In this document: positions 15,525 through 23,508 of the stretch, in pieces | Numbering within the stretch: the first letter of the stretch is position 1 | Layout of the letters: each line of letters starts with the position of its first letter | Assembly: GCF_900162695.1 (NCBI RefSeq) | Contig: NZ_FUIH01000007.1 | Location: 1,240,001 to 1,304,000, forward strand | Origin: Virgibacillus siamensis | Lineage (GTDB): Bacteria; Bacillota; Bacilli; Bacillales; Amphibacillaceae | Length of the DNA stretch: 64,000 bases | Direction of reading: 5' to 3' | Notes under the pieces: generated by a model | Seen by the model: the letters and a program-made list of their open reading frames with translations, nothing else | Database searches by the model: none | What the model was told of the DNA's origin: nothing | Translations under genes and position numbers: made by a program

Positions 15525-17477
15525 ATGGTCAATAAATCACTGCAGTATTCAGATGATTCAATTCAGGTGCTTGAGGGACTGGAAGCAGTTCGAAAACGAC
15601 CGGGAATGTATATCGGCAGCACTGACCAGCGGGGACTGCATCATCTTGTGTTCGAAATCGTTGATAACGCAGTTGATGAAGCCCTTGCCGGATATGGCAA
15701 CTATATAAAAGTAACCATTCATCAGGATAACAGTATTTCCGTTACGGACATCGGAAGAGGAATCCCGACCGGAATGCATAGTACAGGAAAACCAACGATA
15801 GAAGTCATTTTTACAATTTTGCATGCCGGAGGTAAATTTGGCCAAGGCGGCTATAAAACAAGCGGCGGATTACATGGAGTTGGTGCATCCGTTGTAAATG
15901 CACTTTCCGAGTGGATGGAGGTAACGACCTTCCGGGATGGAAACAAATACATTCAGCGTTTCGAAAATGGAGGAATTCCATCAGGCACGCTGGAAAACGT
16001 TGGAACATCACGAAAAAAAGGGACGATTATTCACTTTAAACCAGATCCTGAAATCTTTTCAGCAAAGGTTTATAATTTTGAAACACTTTCCGAAAGATTG
16101 CGGGAGTCTGCTTTTTTACTGAAAGGTCTAAAGATTGAACTGGTGGATGAGCGGAATGATGTAAAGGAAGAATACCAGTTTAATGATGGTTTGGAATCTT
16201 TTGTTGCATATTTAAATGAAGAAAAGGACACGCTTCATCCTGTTGTATCCTTTGAAGGCGAACAACAGGGAATCGAGGTGGATTTTGCATTTCAGTTCAA
16301 CGATGGATTTGCGGAAAGCATGCTTTCCTTTGTGAACCATGTCCGTACGAAAGATGGTGGGACACACGAGTCGGGTGCCAGAACGGCTATCACCAGAACA
16401 TTTAATGATTATGCAAGGAAAACATCGATTTTAAAGGAAAAGGATAAAAACCTGGAAGGAACGGATATTCGCGAAGGTCTAACGGCAATTGTTTCAGTAC
16501 GTATTCCGGAAGAACTGCTGCAATTCGAGGGGCAGACAAAAGGGAAACTTGGAACAACCGAGGCACGCTCTGTAGTGGATGCGGTGGTATCTGAAAAACT
16601 GTCATATTTTCTGCAGGAGAATCCCGATGTGTCCGGGTTGCTTGTCAAAAAGGCAATGAAAGCAAAGGAAGCACGTGAAGCCGCCAGAAAAGCACGTGAA
16701 GATGCAAGGTCCGGTAAAAAGAAGAAGCGAAAAGATACACTGCTTAGCGGGAAACTAACACCAGCACAATCGCGTAATCCAAAGAAAAACGAGTTGTATT
16801 TGGTCGAGGGTGATTCTGCAGGGGGTTCTGCAAAACAGGGAAGAGACCGTCGTTTTCAGGCAGTTTTGCCACTTCGGGGTAAAGTAATCAACACGGAAAA
16901 AGCAAAACTGCAGGATATCTTCAAAAATGAGGAAATCTCAACCATCATTAATACGGTTGGTGCCGGTGTCGGCGGAGATTTTGATCTGGAAGATGTCCAA
17001 TACGACAAAATTATTATCATGACAGATGCGGATACTGATGGAGCGCATATTCAGGTTTTATTGCTTACGTTTTTCTACCGGTATATGCGTACACTTGTGG
17101 AACAGGGTAAAATCTATATCGCATTGCCGCCATTGTATAAAATTTCAAAAGGCAAAGGGAAAAATGAAAAAGTCGTATACGCCTGGGATGATGATGAGAT
17201 GAAAAAAACCATCAAAGAATTCAAAAATGGCTATATGATTCAACGATACAAAGGTCTTGGGGAAATGAATGCGGATCAGTTGTGGGAAACAACGATGAAT
17301 CCTGAAACCAGAACATTAATAAGAGTTACCATTGAAGACCTGGCAAGGGCCGAAAGACGTGTGACAACATTAATGGGCGACAAAGTGGAACCCAGAAGAA
17401 AATGGATTGAAGGTCATGTTCAATTTGGTATGGAGGAAAATGCCAATATCCTTGAGAATGATAAAATCCATACGTAA
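15525..17477 (+). CDS. parE: DNA topoisomerase IV subunit B
   Basis: ParE is the ATPase subunit of topoisomerase IV, which unlinks daughter chromosomes. The 650-residue protein has the GHKL ATP-binding motifs (EIVDNAVDEALAG, DIGRGIPTGMH, GGLHGVGASVVNAL) and the TOPRIM motifs (LYLVEGDSAGGSAKQGRDR and IIMTDADTDGAHI). The C-terminus ends shortly after GEMNADQLWETTMNP as usual for ParE. The KAKEAREAARKAREDA region is the typical charged linker. ATG 15525 has GAAAGGGGTC about 11 bases upstream. It is followed after 28 bases by parC and forms an operon with it. No gyrB-type insertion is seen, and the neighbouring parC confirms ParE rather than GyrB. Confidence 0.97.
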   Translation: MVNKSLQYSDDSIQVLEGLEAVRKRPGMYIGSTDQRGLHHLVFEIVDNAVDEALAGYGNYIKVTIHQDNSISVTDIGRGIPTGMHSTGKPTIEVIFTILHAGGKFGQGGYKTSGGLHGVGASVVNALSEWMEVTTFRDGNKYIQRFENGGIPSGTLENVGTSRKKGTIIHFKPDPEIFSAKVYNFETLSERLRESAFLLKGLKIELVDERNDVKEEYQFNDGLESFVAYLNEEKDTLHPVVSFEGEQQGIEVDFAFQFNDGFAESMLSFVNHVRTKDGGTHESGARTAITRTFNDYARKTSILKEKDKNLEGTDIREGLTAIVSVRIPEELLQFEGQTKGKLGTTEARSVVDAVVSEKLSYFLQENPDVSGLLVKKAMKAKEAREAARKAREDARSGKKKKRKDTLLSGKLTPAQSRNPKKNELYLVEGDSAGGSAKQGRDRRFQAVLPLRGKVINTEKAKLQDIFKNEEISTIINTVGAGVGGDFDLEDVQYDKIIIMTDADTDGAHIQVLLLTFFYRYMRTLVEQGKIYIALPPLYKISKGKGKNEKVVYAWDDDEMKKTIKEFKNGYMIQRYKGLGEMNADQLWETTMNPETRTLIRVTIEDLARAERRVTTLMGDKVEPRRKWIEGHVQFGMEENANILENDKIHT

Positions 17478-17505
17478 TAGCAGCCAGAATTAAGGGGGGA
17501 TTAGT

Positions 17506-19956
17506 TTGGCACAGTCAGAAAGCTATCTGGATCTTCCACTGGAAGAAGTGATGGGAGACAGATTTGGCAGATACAGTAAATATATTATCCAGGATCGTGC
17601 CCTGCCTGACGCGCGGGACGGTTTAAAACCTGTACAGCGCAGAATCCTTTATGCAATGCATGAGGAAAAGAATACACATGAAAAAAATTTCCGAAAATCA
17701 GCCAAAACGGTTGGTACGGTTATTGGTAATTACCATCCGCATGGGGACACATCCGTCTATGATGCGATGGTGCGGCTGAGTCAGGAATGGAAAATCAGAA
17801 ATGCATTGGTTGAAATGCACGGAAACAACGGTAGTATTGATGGTGATCCACCCGCAGCAATGCGTTATACGGAAGCACGTTTATCGAAAATCTCATCCGA
17901 ACTGCTGCGTGACATTGGAAAAGAAACCGTCGATTTTATACCGAACTTTGATGACACGATTTCCGAACCGGTTGTTCTTCCTGCAAAATTTCCGAATCTC
18001 CTTGTAAATGGATCGACCGGAATTTCTGCAGGGTATGCAACAGATATACCGCCGCATAATCTGGCGGAGGTAATCGATGCCGTTATAAAGAGAATTGATA
18101 AACCATCTGTTACAGTGGATGAATTGATGCAGGTGATGAAAGGACCTGATTTTCCGACAGGTGGTATTATTCAGGGGATTGATGGTATTCGTCAGGCTTA
18201 TGAAACCGGAAAAGGTAAGATTATTGTGCGGGGGAAAGCAACTGTTGAAGACGTTCGTGGCAACAGGCAGCAAATTGTAATTGATGAAATCCCGTATGAA
18301 GTCAATAAGGCCAGTATGGTAAAAAAAATGGATGAGCTGCGCATTGATCGTAAAGTTGAGGGGATTGCCGAAGTACGAGATGAGACAGATCGTACCGGGC
18401 TTCGGGTTGTAGTCGAATTGAAAAAAGATGCCAACAGTGAAGGTGTCCTGAATTATCTGTATAAAAATACAGATTTGCAAGTGACATACCATTTTAATAT
18501 GGTGGCTATCCAAAATAAGACACCTAAAGTGCTGTCGCTTCCGCAAATTCTTGATGCTTACATCGAACACCAAAAAGAGGTCATGACACGCCAAACACAG
18601 TATGACTTAAAAAAAGCGAATGATCGTGCACATATTGTGGAAGGTTTGATAAAGGCGATTTCCATTCTGGACGAACTGATTGCGACCATTCGGGCATCAA
18701 AAGATAAAGGTGATGCCAAAAAGCGGATTATGGAAAAGTATGATTTCACCGAGGCTCAGGCCGAAGCAATTGTAATGCTGCAGTTATACAGATTGACAAA
18801 CACAGATATAACATCATTGGAAAAGGAAGCCGATGAACTACGTAAAGCAATCGCAGAATATGAGGAATTGCTTGGCAATGAGAAAAAGCTTTACCAGGCG
18901 ATTAAGAAGGATCTCAGACAGCTGAAGAAGACTTTTTCCGATAATCGGAAAACAAGAATTGAAGATAAAATTGAAGAGTTGACATTCAATATTGAAGTAA
19001 CTGTTGCCAGCGAAGATGTTCTGGTTTCTATTACGAGAAGCGGTTATGTAAAACGGACCAGTATCCGGTCATACGGCGCCTCCAACGGCGAAGATTTTGC
19101 CATGAAGGATGAGGATCATCTGGTTAGTTTGATGGAACTGAATACAACCGATAAGCTGCTTCTGTTCACAACGAAAGGGAAATATTTGTTCGTTCCTGTC
19201 CATGAACTGCCTGATATCCGATGGAAAGATCTTGGTCAGCATATATCCAACATTGTCTCCATTGAAAAGGATGAAAGCATTGTTCAATGTATTCCGGTTC
19301 GCGAATTTCAGGAGGACAGTTATCTGATCTTCTTTACCAGGAATGGTATGGTGAAACGAAGCGAATTGAAACTTTATGATGCACAGCGCTACTCCAAAGC
19401 ACTAATTGCCTTGAACTTAAAAGGTGATGATGAAGTCGTAAACGTATTGCAGACAAATGGACATTCAGATGTGTTTGTCGCTTCCAATAAAGGATTTGGG
19501 TTATGGTATCATGAATCGGAAATTTCTGTTGTTGGTCAGCGGGCAGCGGGAGTAAAAGCAATGAAGTTGAAAGAAGGAGAACATGTTGTCAGTGGTCAGG
19601 TATTTGATGATTTAACAGAGCCTTCGATTGTAGTTGTTACACAGCGCGGCGCGTGCAAGCGCATGAAATTGAGTGAATTTGAAAAAACAAGCCGGGCAAA
19701 CCGTGGTCTGCTAATGCTTCGTGAATTAAAAAGCAAACCGCATCGAATAAAAGGGCTGTTTACCGTTAACAATGAAGATACGATTTGTTTTAGAACAGCC
19801 AATGGTAAAATACACAGTATTTTTCCGCTTAATTTGTCAGCAAGTGATCGATACAGCAATGGATCATTTGTTATTGACAGTGATAACCAGGGTGAGGTTA
19901 CCGAGGTATGGAAAGAGGCCGTTTATGATAAGGTTTTTGAGGATACCGAGGTTTAA
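17506..19956 (+). CDS. parC: DNA topoisomerase IV subunit A
   Basis: ParC is the DNA cleavage subunit of topoisomerase IV. The 816-residue protein has the breakage-reunion domain with catalytic Tyr121 in MRYTEARLSKIS and a C-terminal beta-pinwheel. The quinolone-determining region reads YHPHGDTSVYDAMVR: Thr82 stands where Staphylococcus aureus GrlA has Ser80, and Asp86 where it has Glu84. Both are conservative changes and may be natural to the genus. The start is TTG 17506, supported by AAGGGGGGATTAG before it and by the usual ParC N-terminus. The gene ends the parE-parC unit, and a composite repeat follows. Confidence 0.97.
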   Translation: MAQSESYLDLPLEEVMGDRFGRYSKYIIQDRALPDARDGLKPVQRRILYAMHEEKNTHEKNFRKSAKTVGTVIGNYHPHGDTSVYDAMVRLSQEWKIRNALVEMHGNNGSIDGDPPAAMRYTEARLSKISSELLRDIGKETVDFIPNFDDTISEPVVLPAKFPNLLVNGSTGISAGYATDIPPHNLAEVIDAVIKRIDKPSVTVDELMQVMKGPDFPTGGIIQGIDGIRQAYETGKGKIIVRGKATVEDVRGNRQQIVIDEIPYEVNKASMVKKMDELRIDRKVEGIAEVRDETDRTGLRVVVELKKDANSEGVLNYLYKNTDLQVTYHFNMVAIQNKTPKVLSLPQILDAYIEHQKEVMTRQTQYDLKKANDRAHIVEGLIKAISILDELIATIRASKDKGDAKKRIMEKYDFTEAQAEAIVMLQLYRLTNTDITSLEKEADELRKAIAEYEELLGNEKKLYQAIKKDLRQLKKTFSDNRKTRIEDKIEELTFNIEVTVASEDVLVSITRSGYVKRTSIRSYGASNGEDFAMKDEDHLVSLMELNTTDKLLLFTTKGKYLFVPVHELPDIRWKDLGQHISNIVSIEKDESIVQCIPVREFQEDSYLIFFTRNGMVKRSELKLYDAQRYSKALIALNLKGDDEVVNVLQTNGHSDVFVASNKGFGLWYHESEISVVGQRAAGVKAMKLKEGEHVVSGQVFDDLTEPSIVVVTQRGACKRMKLSEFEKTSRANRGLLMLRELKSKPHRIKGLFTVNNEDTICFRTANGKIHSIFPLNLSASDRYSNGSFVIDSDNQGEVTEVWKEAVYDKVFEDTEV

Positions 19957-19984
19957 TCGGTAATTTGAAATATCTGTTTAGGAT

Positions 19985-20360
19985 TGAGGCTGAGACAAAA
20001 GTGTATTATCCAAAAAAATCCGAACAACGAATTAGAGAATGGAGCGTATAGCCGCTCCGGAAATATACTACGCTTTCACTTTCGAGCATAAGTGCGACAT
20101 CTGCTCAAGCAAGCTTTCGCAGTGTCTTCTTTACCGCGGGCGGCTGCTAAGCCTCCTTGTGCTTGGTGCTCGTCGTGTTGCAAGTGTTTCAATGAAGCAG
20201 CACTCCTCGCAATTCGAAGCATATTCGGGGGAAGTAACGCTCGTCGCACTGCGGGGTCTCACCTATGCCTTTCCTCCCGCTGGAGTCTTCGTATATTTCC
20301 TCCGCTAAATTCCTTTTTGTTCGTCTTTTGGATTACACGTTTCTGATATGTCCCAGTCTT
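19985..20360. repeat. composite intergenic repeat, copy 2 (outer element with inserted inner element)
   Basis: The outer element begins GGCTGAGACAAAA (19988-20000) and ends TGATATGTCCCAGTC (20344-20358), with a GGAGCG/CGCTCC hairpin (20041-20058) and TTGTTCGTCTTTTGG near the end, as in copy 1. Directly after the hairpin a 242-base inner element starts with GGAAATATAC (20059) and ends with its inverse GTATATTTCC (20300). The inner part is GC-rich with small internal repeats. It holds short open frames, which I take as chance. Confidence 0.75.
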
Positions 20361-20432
20361 GAGATACCAGCCGGTGGTGATTGGCTGGTATTTTTTAATT
20401 TCCGTAAATCATCAAAAAACTTTATGTAATAT

Positions 20433-20486
20433 ATTGCATTTCGCAATAGAAAGTAGTATGATAGGTTTCACCGATATATTGCATAT
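20433..20486. promoter_or_regulatory. brnQ promoter with GntR-type operator candidates
   Basis: A perfect palindrome ATTGC-ATTTC-GCAAT (20433-20447) covers the -35 box TTGCAT (20434-20439). A -10 box TATGAT (20457-20462) follows at 17 bases. ATATTGCATAT (20476-20486) lies just after. Both motifs recur in front of the gntR gene at 22634-22659. A repressor here would block RNA polymerase. Confidence 0.65.
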
Positions 20487-20524
20487 CAAAAATAATATTA
20501 TAAACATCACAGGAGGAACCTATC

Positions 20525-21880
20525 ATGAATGGAAAATTGTCCTTTTCGTCTTATGCAGCAGTTGGTGTCATGCTATTTGCACTATTTTTTGGGGCTGGTA
20601 ACCTGATTTTCCCGGCACAACTTGGACAAAATGCCGGCACAAACCTTGTTCCGGCAGTTATAGGATTTTTAATTACGGGAGTGGGACTGCCACTGCTTGG
20701 AATTATAGCGATGAGTTTTTCGGGTAGCCGTAATTTGCAGCAGCTCTCAAGCCGTGTACACCCGGTATATGCCGTGTTTTTTACATCACTGCTTTATTTG
20801 ACAATCGGTCCATTTTTTGCATCTCCTCGTACGGGTACAGTTGCATATGAAATTGGTATATCGCCTTTTGTAAATGAATCTTCGCAACAACTAGGTCTGC
20901 TTATTTTTACATTACTATTTTTTGCTGTGGTACTTTGGTTCTCATTAAAACCAGCTAAGCTTGTTGATAACGTCGGGAAGTTTTTAGCTCCTGGACTGGT
21001 AATTCTGCTTGCAGTTCTGCTTATTACAGCTATTATGAATCCGATGGGAGCAATAGAAGCACCCCAGGAAACGTACGCAAATGGGGCATTTATAACTGGA
21101 TTCCTCGAAGGATATAATACAATGGACGCACTGGCATCATTGGTATTTGGTATTATTGTTATTAATGCAATCCGGGCAATGGGTGTAACATCCAATACCG
21201 ACATTCTTAAAACAACCGTGAAGGCGGGCAGTATTGCTATATTGCTGCTTGGAATGATTTATGTAGGGATTGCATATTTAGGGGCAACGAGCACACAGGT
21301 TTTTGGAATTTTTAAAACCGGCGGTCCAGTTTTAAGCAATGCTGCGTCTTATTATTTTGGAACGTTTGGATCCATTCTTCTTGCAATTACTATTTTATTG
21401 GCATGCTTGACAACTGCAATCGGATTGACCATAGCCAATGCGGAATATTTCCATACACTTTTTCCAAAGGTCAGTTATAAAGTGCTTGTAGTTTTCTTTA
21501 CTACGGTGACGTTTATTTTTGCAAACTTTGGACTGGCAAATATTATTACCTATTCTATACCAGTTCTGATGTTCTTGTATCCTTTGGCAATTGTGCTGAT
21601 GCTTTTGACATTCCTTTCTCCATTATTTAATCATGCAAGGGTGGTGTACAGTTCAACTATCGCTGTTACGTTTTTGATCAGTTTCTTTGATGGTCTTAAG
21701 TCGCTCTGTGAATCACTTGGAATCCAGTATTTCACATGGATGCAGCCAATTATAACTTTTTACGAGCAAACATTGCCTTTTTACAGTCAGGGACTTGGAT
21801 GGTTGCTTCCGGCTGTTATTGTTATAGCAATCACCGGTACAATCAGCCGTTTTCAAAAAACAGCCACAGTTCATGCATAA
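20525..21880 (+). CDS. brnQ: branched-chain amino acid transporter BrnQ
   Basis: BrnQ (LIVCS family) carries leucine, isoleucine and valine into the cell with a cation. The 451-residue protein has about 12 membrane helices. It begins with the conserved ALFFGAGNLIFPAQLGQNAG and has FFASPRTGTVAYEIGISP near residue 100 and LTTAIGLTIANAEYF in the middle. AGGAGGAACCTATC precedes the ATG. It faces a GntR regulator gene across a shared terminator, and the two promoters carry the same operator-like motifs, so the regulator probably controls it. Leucine imported here could feed the degradation operon starting at 22.8 kb. Confidence 0.94.
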   Translation: MNGKLSFSSYAAVGVMLFALFFGAGNLIFPAQLGQNAGTNLVPAVIGFLITGVGLPLLGIIAMSFSGSRNLQQLSSRVHPVYAVFFTSLLYLTIGPFFASPRTGTVAYEIGISPFVNESSQQLGLLIFTLLFFAVVLWFSLKPAKLVDNVGKFLAPGLVILLAVLLITAIMNPMGAIEAPQETYANGAFITGFLEGYNTMDALASLVFGIIVINAIRAMGVTSNTDILKTTVKAGSIAILLLGMIYVGIAYLGATSTQVFGIFKTGGPVLSNAASYYFGTFGSILLAITILLACLTTAIGLTIANAEYFHTLFPKVSYKVLVVFFTTVTFIFANFGLANIITYSIPVLMFLYPLAIVLMLLTFLSPLFNHARVVYSSTIAVTFLISFFDGLKSLCESLGIQYFTWMQPIITFYEQTLPFYSQGLGWLLPAVIVIAITGTISRFQKTATVHA

Positions 21881-21922
21881 AAAAAATCCGGCTCCTCGGA
21901 AAAGGGTGAGCCGGATTTTTTT
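21881..21922. terminator. bidirectional terminator between brnQ and gntR
   Basis: AAATCCGGCTC pairs exactly with GAGCCGGATTT. A-run and T-run flank both sides, so it works for both converging genes. Confidence 0.92.
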
Positions 21923-22567
21923 CTAAAATTCCTCCAGTGTACGGAGCCAGTTTTCTTTCATCGTTTCCACTGCTTTTTTCTTGTTGCCATGTCTCAACGA
22001 GGTGATAATGGTTTTATGTTCATCAATTGATTTTTCAGTCAGGACAATAGAATTATGGAAAAAATGCCTGCGGACGTGTGCCTGTAATTGTTCTATCATT
22101 CCCTGGATATAAGTGTTTTTCGTTATGTCGACAATCACTTGGTGAAATTCTTCATCAACTTTTAACGCGGCATAACTGTTATCGGAATAGATTGCTTTTG
22201 CAAAGCGTTCGTTGATGTTTTCGAGTTGTGTAAGCCGATCCTCGGTCACGGAATCAATCGCCAGTTCTGCGGATAAAGATTGCAGCGCCGCCAATGGCGG
22301 GAGAAGGTCTTTGATGGCATCCCGTTCAATTTCAGTAACTTGTGTCGCTTTACCCGGGTACATTTTAACAAATCCATTTACTTCCAGCAGCTGCAATGAT
22401 TCACGAATTGGTGTTCTGCTGATTCCCAATGCATTGGCCAGTTCAGTATCATTTAATTTTTCGCCGGGAAGCAGTGTTCCATCAATTATCCAACGCTGAA
22501 GTTGGTTAAAAGCACTCTCTTTTGCTGATTGACGAACAGGTTTTGAATGATTTGCAGGTATTGGCAT
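21923..22567 (-). CDS. GntR-family transcriptional regulator (FadR/FCD subfamily)
   Basis: This 214-residue regulator has an N-terminal winged helix (about residues 15-80; KLNDTELANALGISRTPIRESLQLLEVNG is the recognition region, shown in part as LGISRTPIRESL) and an all-helical FCD ligand domain. The metal-binding pattern of FCD proteins is suggested by DEEFHQVIVD and HVRRHFF and a later His in DEHKTII. FCD regulators often sense carboxylic or amino acids. It lies opposite brnQ. Its own promoter carries ATTAC-GAAAT-GTAAT, matching the palindrome over the brnQ -35 box, so autoregulation and control of brnQ are likely. GAAAGGCGGG precedes the ATG. Confidence 0.9.
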   Translation of the reverse strand: MPIPANHSKPVRQSAKESAFNQLQRWIIDGTLLPGEKLNDTELANALGISRTPIRESLQLLEVNGFVKMYPGKATQVTEIERDAIKDLLPPLAALQSLSAELAIDSVTEDRLTQLENINERFAKAIYSDNSYAALKVDEEFHQVIVDITKNTYIQGMIEQLQAHVRRHFFHNSIVLTEKSIDEHKTIITSLRHGNKKKAVETMKENWLRTLEEF

Positions 22568-22633
22568 GGAAACCCGCCTTTCTAATATTCATTTTGTATA
22601 AATATAGTATACATGAAAATAAGCTGTATTGAA

Positions 22634-22659
22634 ATATGCAATATATTACGAAATGTAAT
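22634..22659. promoter_or_regulatory. gntR operator candidates (pair with brnQ promoter)
   Basis: ATATGCAATAT (22634-22644) is the exact reverse complement of the ATATTGCATAT in front of brnQ. It abuts the perfect palindrome ATTAC-GAAAT-GTAAT (22645-22659). On the minus strand they lie just upstream of a possible TTCAAT/TATACT promoter (-10 at 22606-22611) for gntR. Confidence 0.65.
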
Positions 22660-22746
22660 TTAACATCCTTCATAAACAAGTCGTTATGCATTAATGATAG
22701 GATATTCTGCCAAATGGTATACCAGAATTTCGATTATTATTCACAA

Positions 22747-22761
22747 ATGAAAACGCTTTAT
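22747..22761 (+). promoter_or_regulatory. CcpA cre site candidate
   Basis: ATGAAAACGCTTTAT fits the B. subtilis cre consensus WTGAAARCGYTTWNN at every position. It is about 50 bases before the tetR start and probably in the promoter of the leucine-degradation unit, which would place it under carbon catabolite control. Confidence 0.65.
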
Positions 22762-22812
22762 ATTACCGGAAAAATATGCTAGAGTAATTATAGGTTGTTG
22801 AAAGGAGGGCTC

Positions 22813-23430
22813 ATGTCGGATCTGCGAGATAGAATCATTCAGGAATCTCTGTTTCTATTTGAAAAAAATGGATTCCATGGTGTTTCGGTGAACCAGATTG
22901 TTAAGAAAGTCGGCACGTCCAAAGGCGGATTTTATCACCATTTTACGTCAAAAGATGAATTGCTGTTTGTCATTCATGATACATTTATTACGTATGTATT
23001 AGATAAGGCTATGATTGCAAATGGTACCTATGACACACCAAAAGAGAAACTGCAAGCGATTGTAAAAGATTTTGTTAAAGTGTTCGATCTGTATAAAGCA
23101 CATATTTCCGTGTTTTATCAGGAGAACATCTATTTAAAACCGGAGTATGAGTCACTAATTAAGAAAAAACGGGATCATTTTAAACAAATTATCATTCATA
23201 CAATCAATGAAGGAAAGAAATCAGGGGACTTCCGGGATGATCTTCCGGTAGAAATTACAGGGATGGCAATTCTCGGTATGGTAAACTGGACATATAAGTG
23301 GTATAAACAATCAGGTCCAAAATCAATCGATGAAATTGGCGATATCTTTGTTGATTTCATATTGCGTGCTGTACTCAAGACAAATACATACCATAACAAG
23401 GGAACAGGAAAGTCTTTTTTACCCGATTAA
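22813..23430 (+). CDS. TetR-family transcriptional regulator
   Basis: This 205-residue regulator has an N-terminal TetR helix-turn-helix (about residues 5-50, NQIVKKVGTSKGGFYHHFTSKDEL) and a helical ligand domain of about 150 residues. ATG 22813 is chosen because AAAGGAGG (22801-22808) precedes it. It is the first gene of a row with the leucine-degradation genes, 78 bases before the acyl-CoA dehydrogenase, with a strong dyad in that gap. TetR proteins of this setting commonly sense acyl-CoA esters and repress the adjacent catabolic genes; that role is inference. Confidence 0.88.
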   Translation: MSDLRDRIIQESLFLFEKNGFHGVSVNQIVKKVGTSKGGFYHHFTSKDELLFVIHDTFITYVLDKAMIANGTYDTPKEKLQAIVKDFVKVFDLYKAHISVFYQENIYLKPEYESLIKKKRDHFKQIIIHTINEGKKSGDFRDDLPVEITGMAILGMVNWTYKWYKQSGPKSIDEIGDIFVDFILRAVLKTNTYHNKGTGKSFLPD

Positions 23431-23455
23431 AAGAAATCGCTTTCTTTTTTTAATG

Positions 23456-23488
23456 ACAGCTACAGACCAACCAGTCGGTCTTAGCTGT
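23456..23488. promoter_or_regulatory. dyad between tetR and acyl-CoA dehydrogenase
   Basis: ACAGCTA (23456-23462) and TAGCTGT (23482-23488) enclose AGACC...GGTCT. The core 23464-23481 resembles TetR-family operators of the AGACCNNCC type. In RNA it would also form a 12-pair stem with one bulge, but no T-run follows. An operator is the simpler reading. Confidence 0.5.
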
Positions 23489-23508
23489 AAAATACGAGGA
23501 GGTTTGAG

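Noticed and set aside
17893..18594. 233-codon frame on the minus strand inside parC
   Set aside because: It is fully within parC, which has clear topoisomerase motifs; the reverse frame has no ribosome site and no recognisable domain.
20039..20346. 80-90 codon frames in the composite repeat
   Set aside because: They lie in repeat sequence, lack ribosome sites and have composition unlike the genome's proteins.
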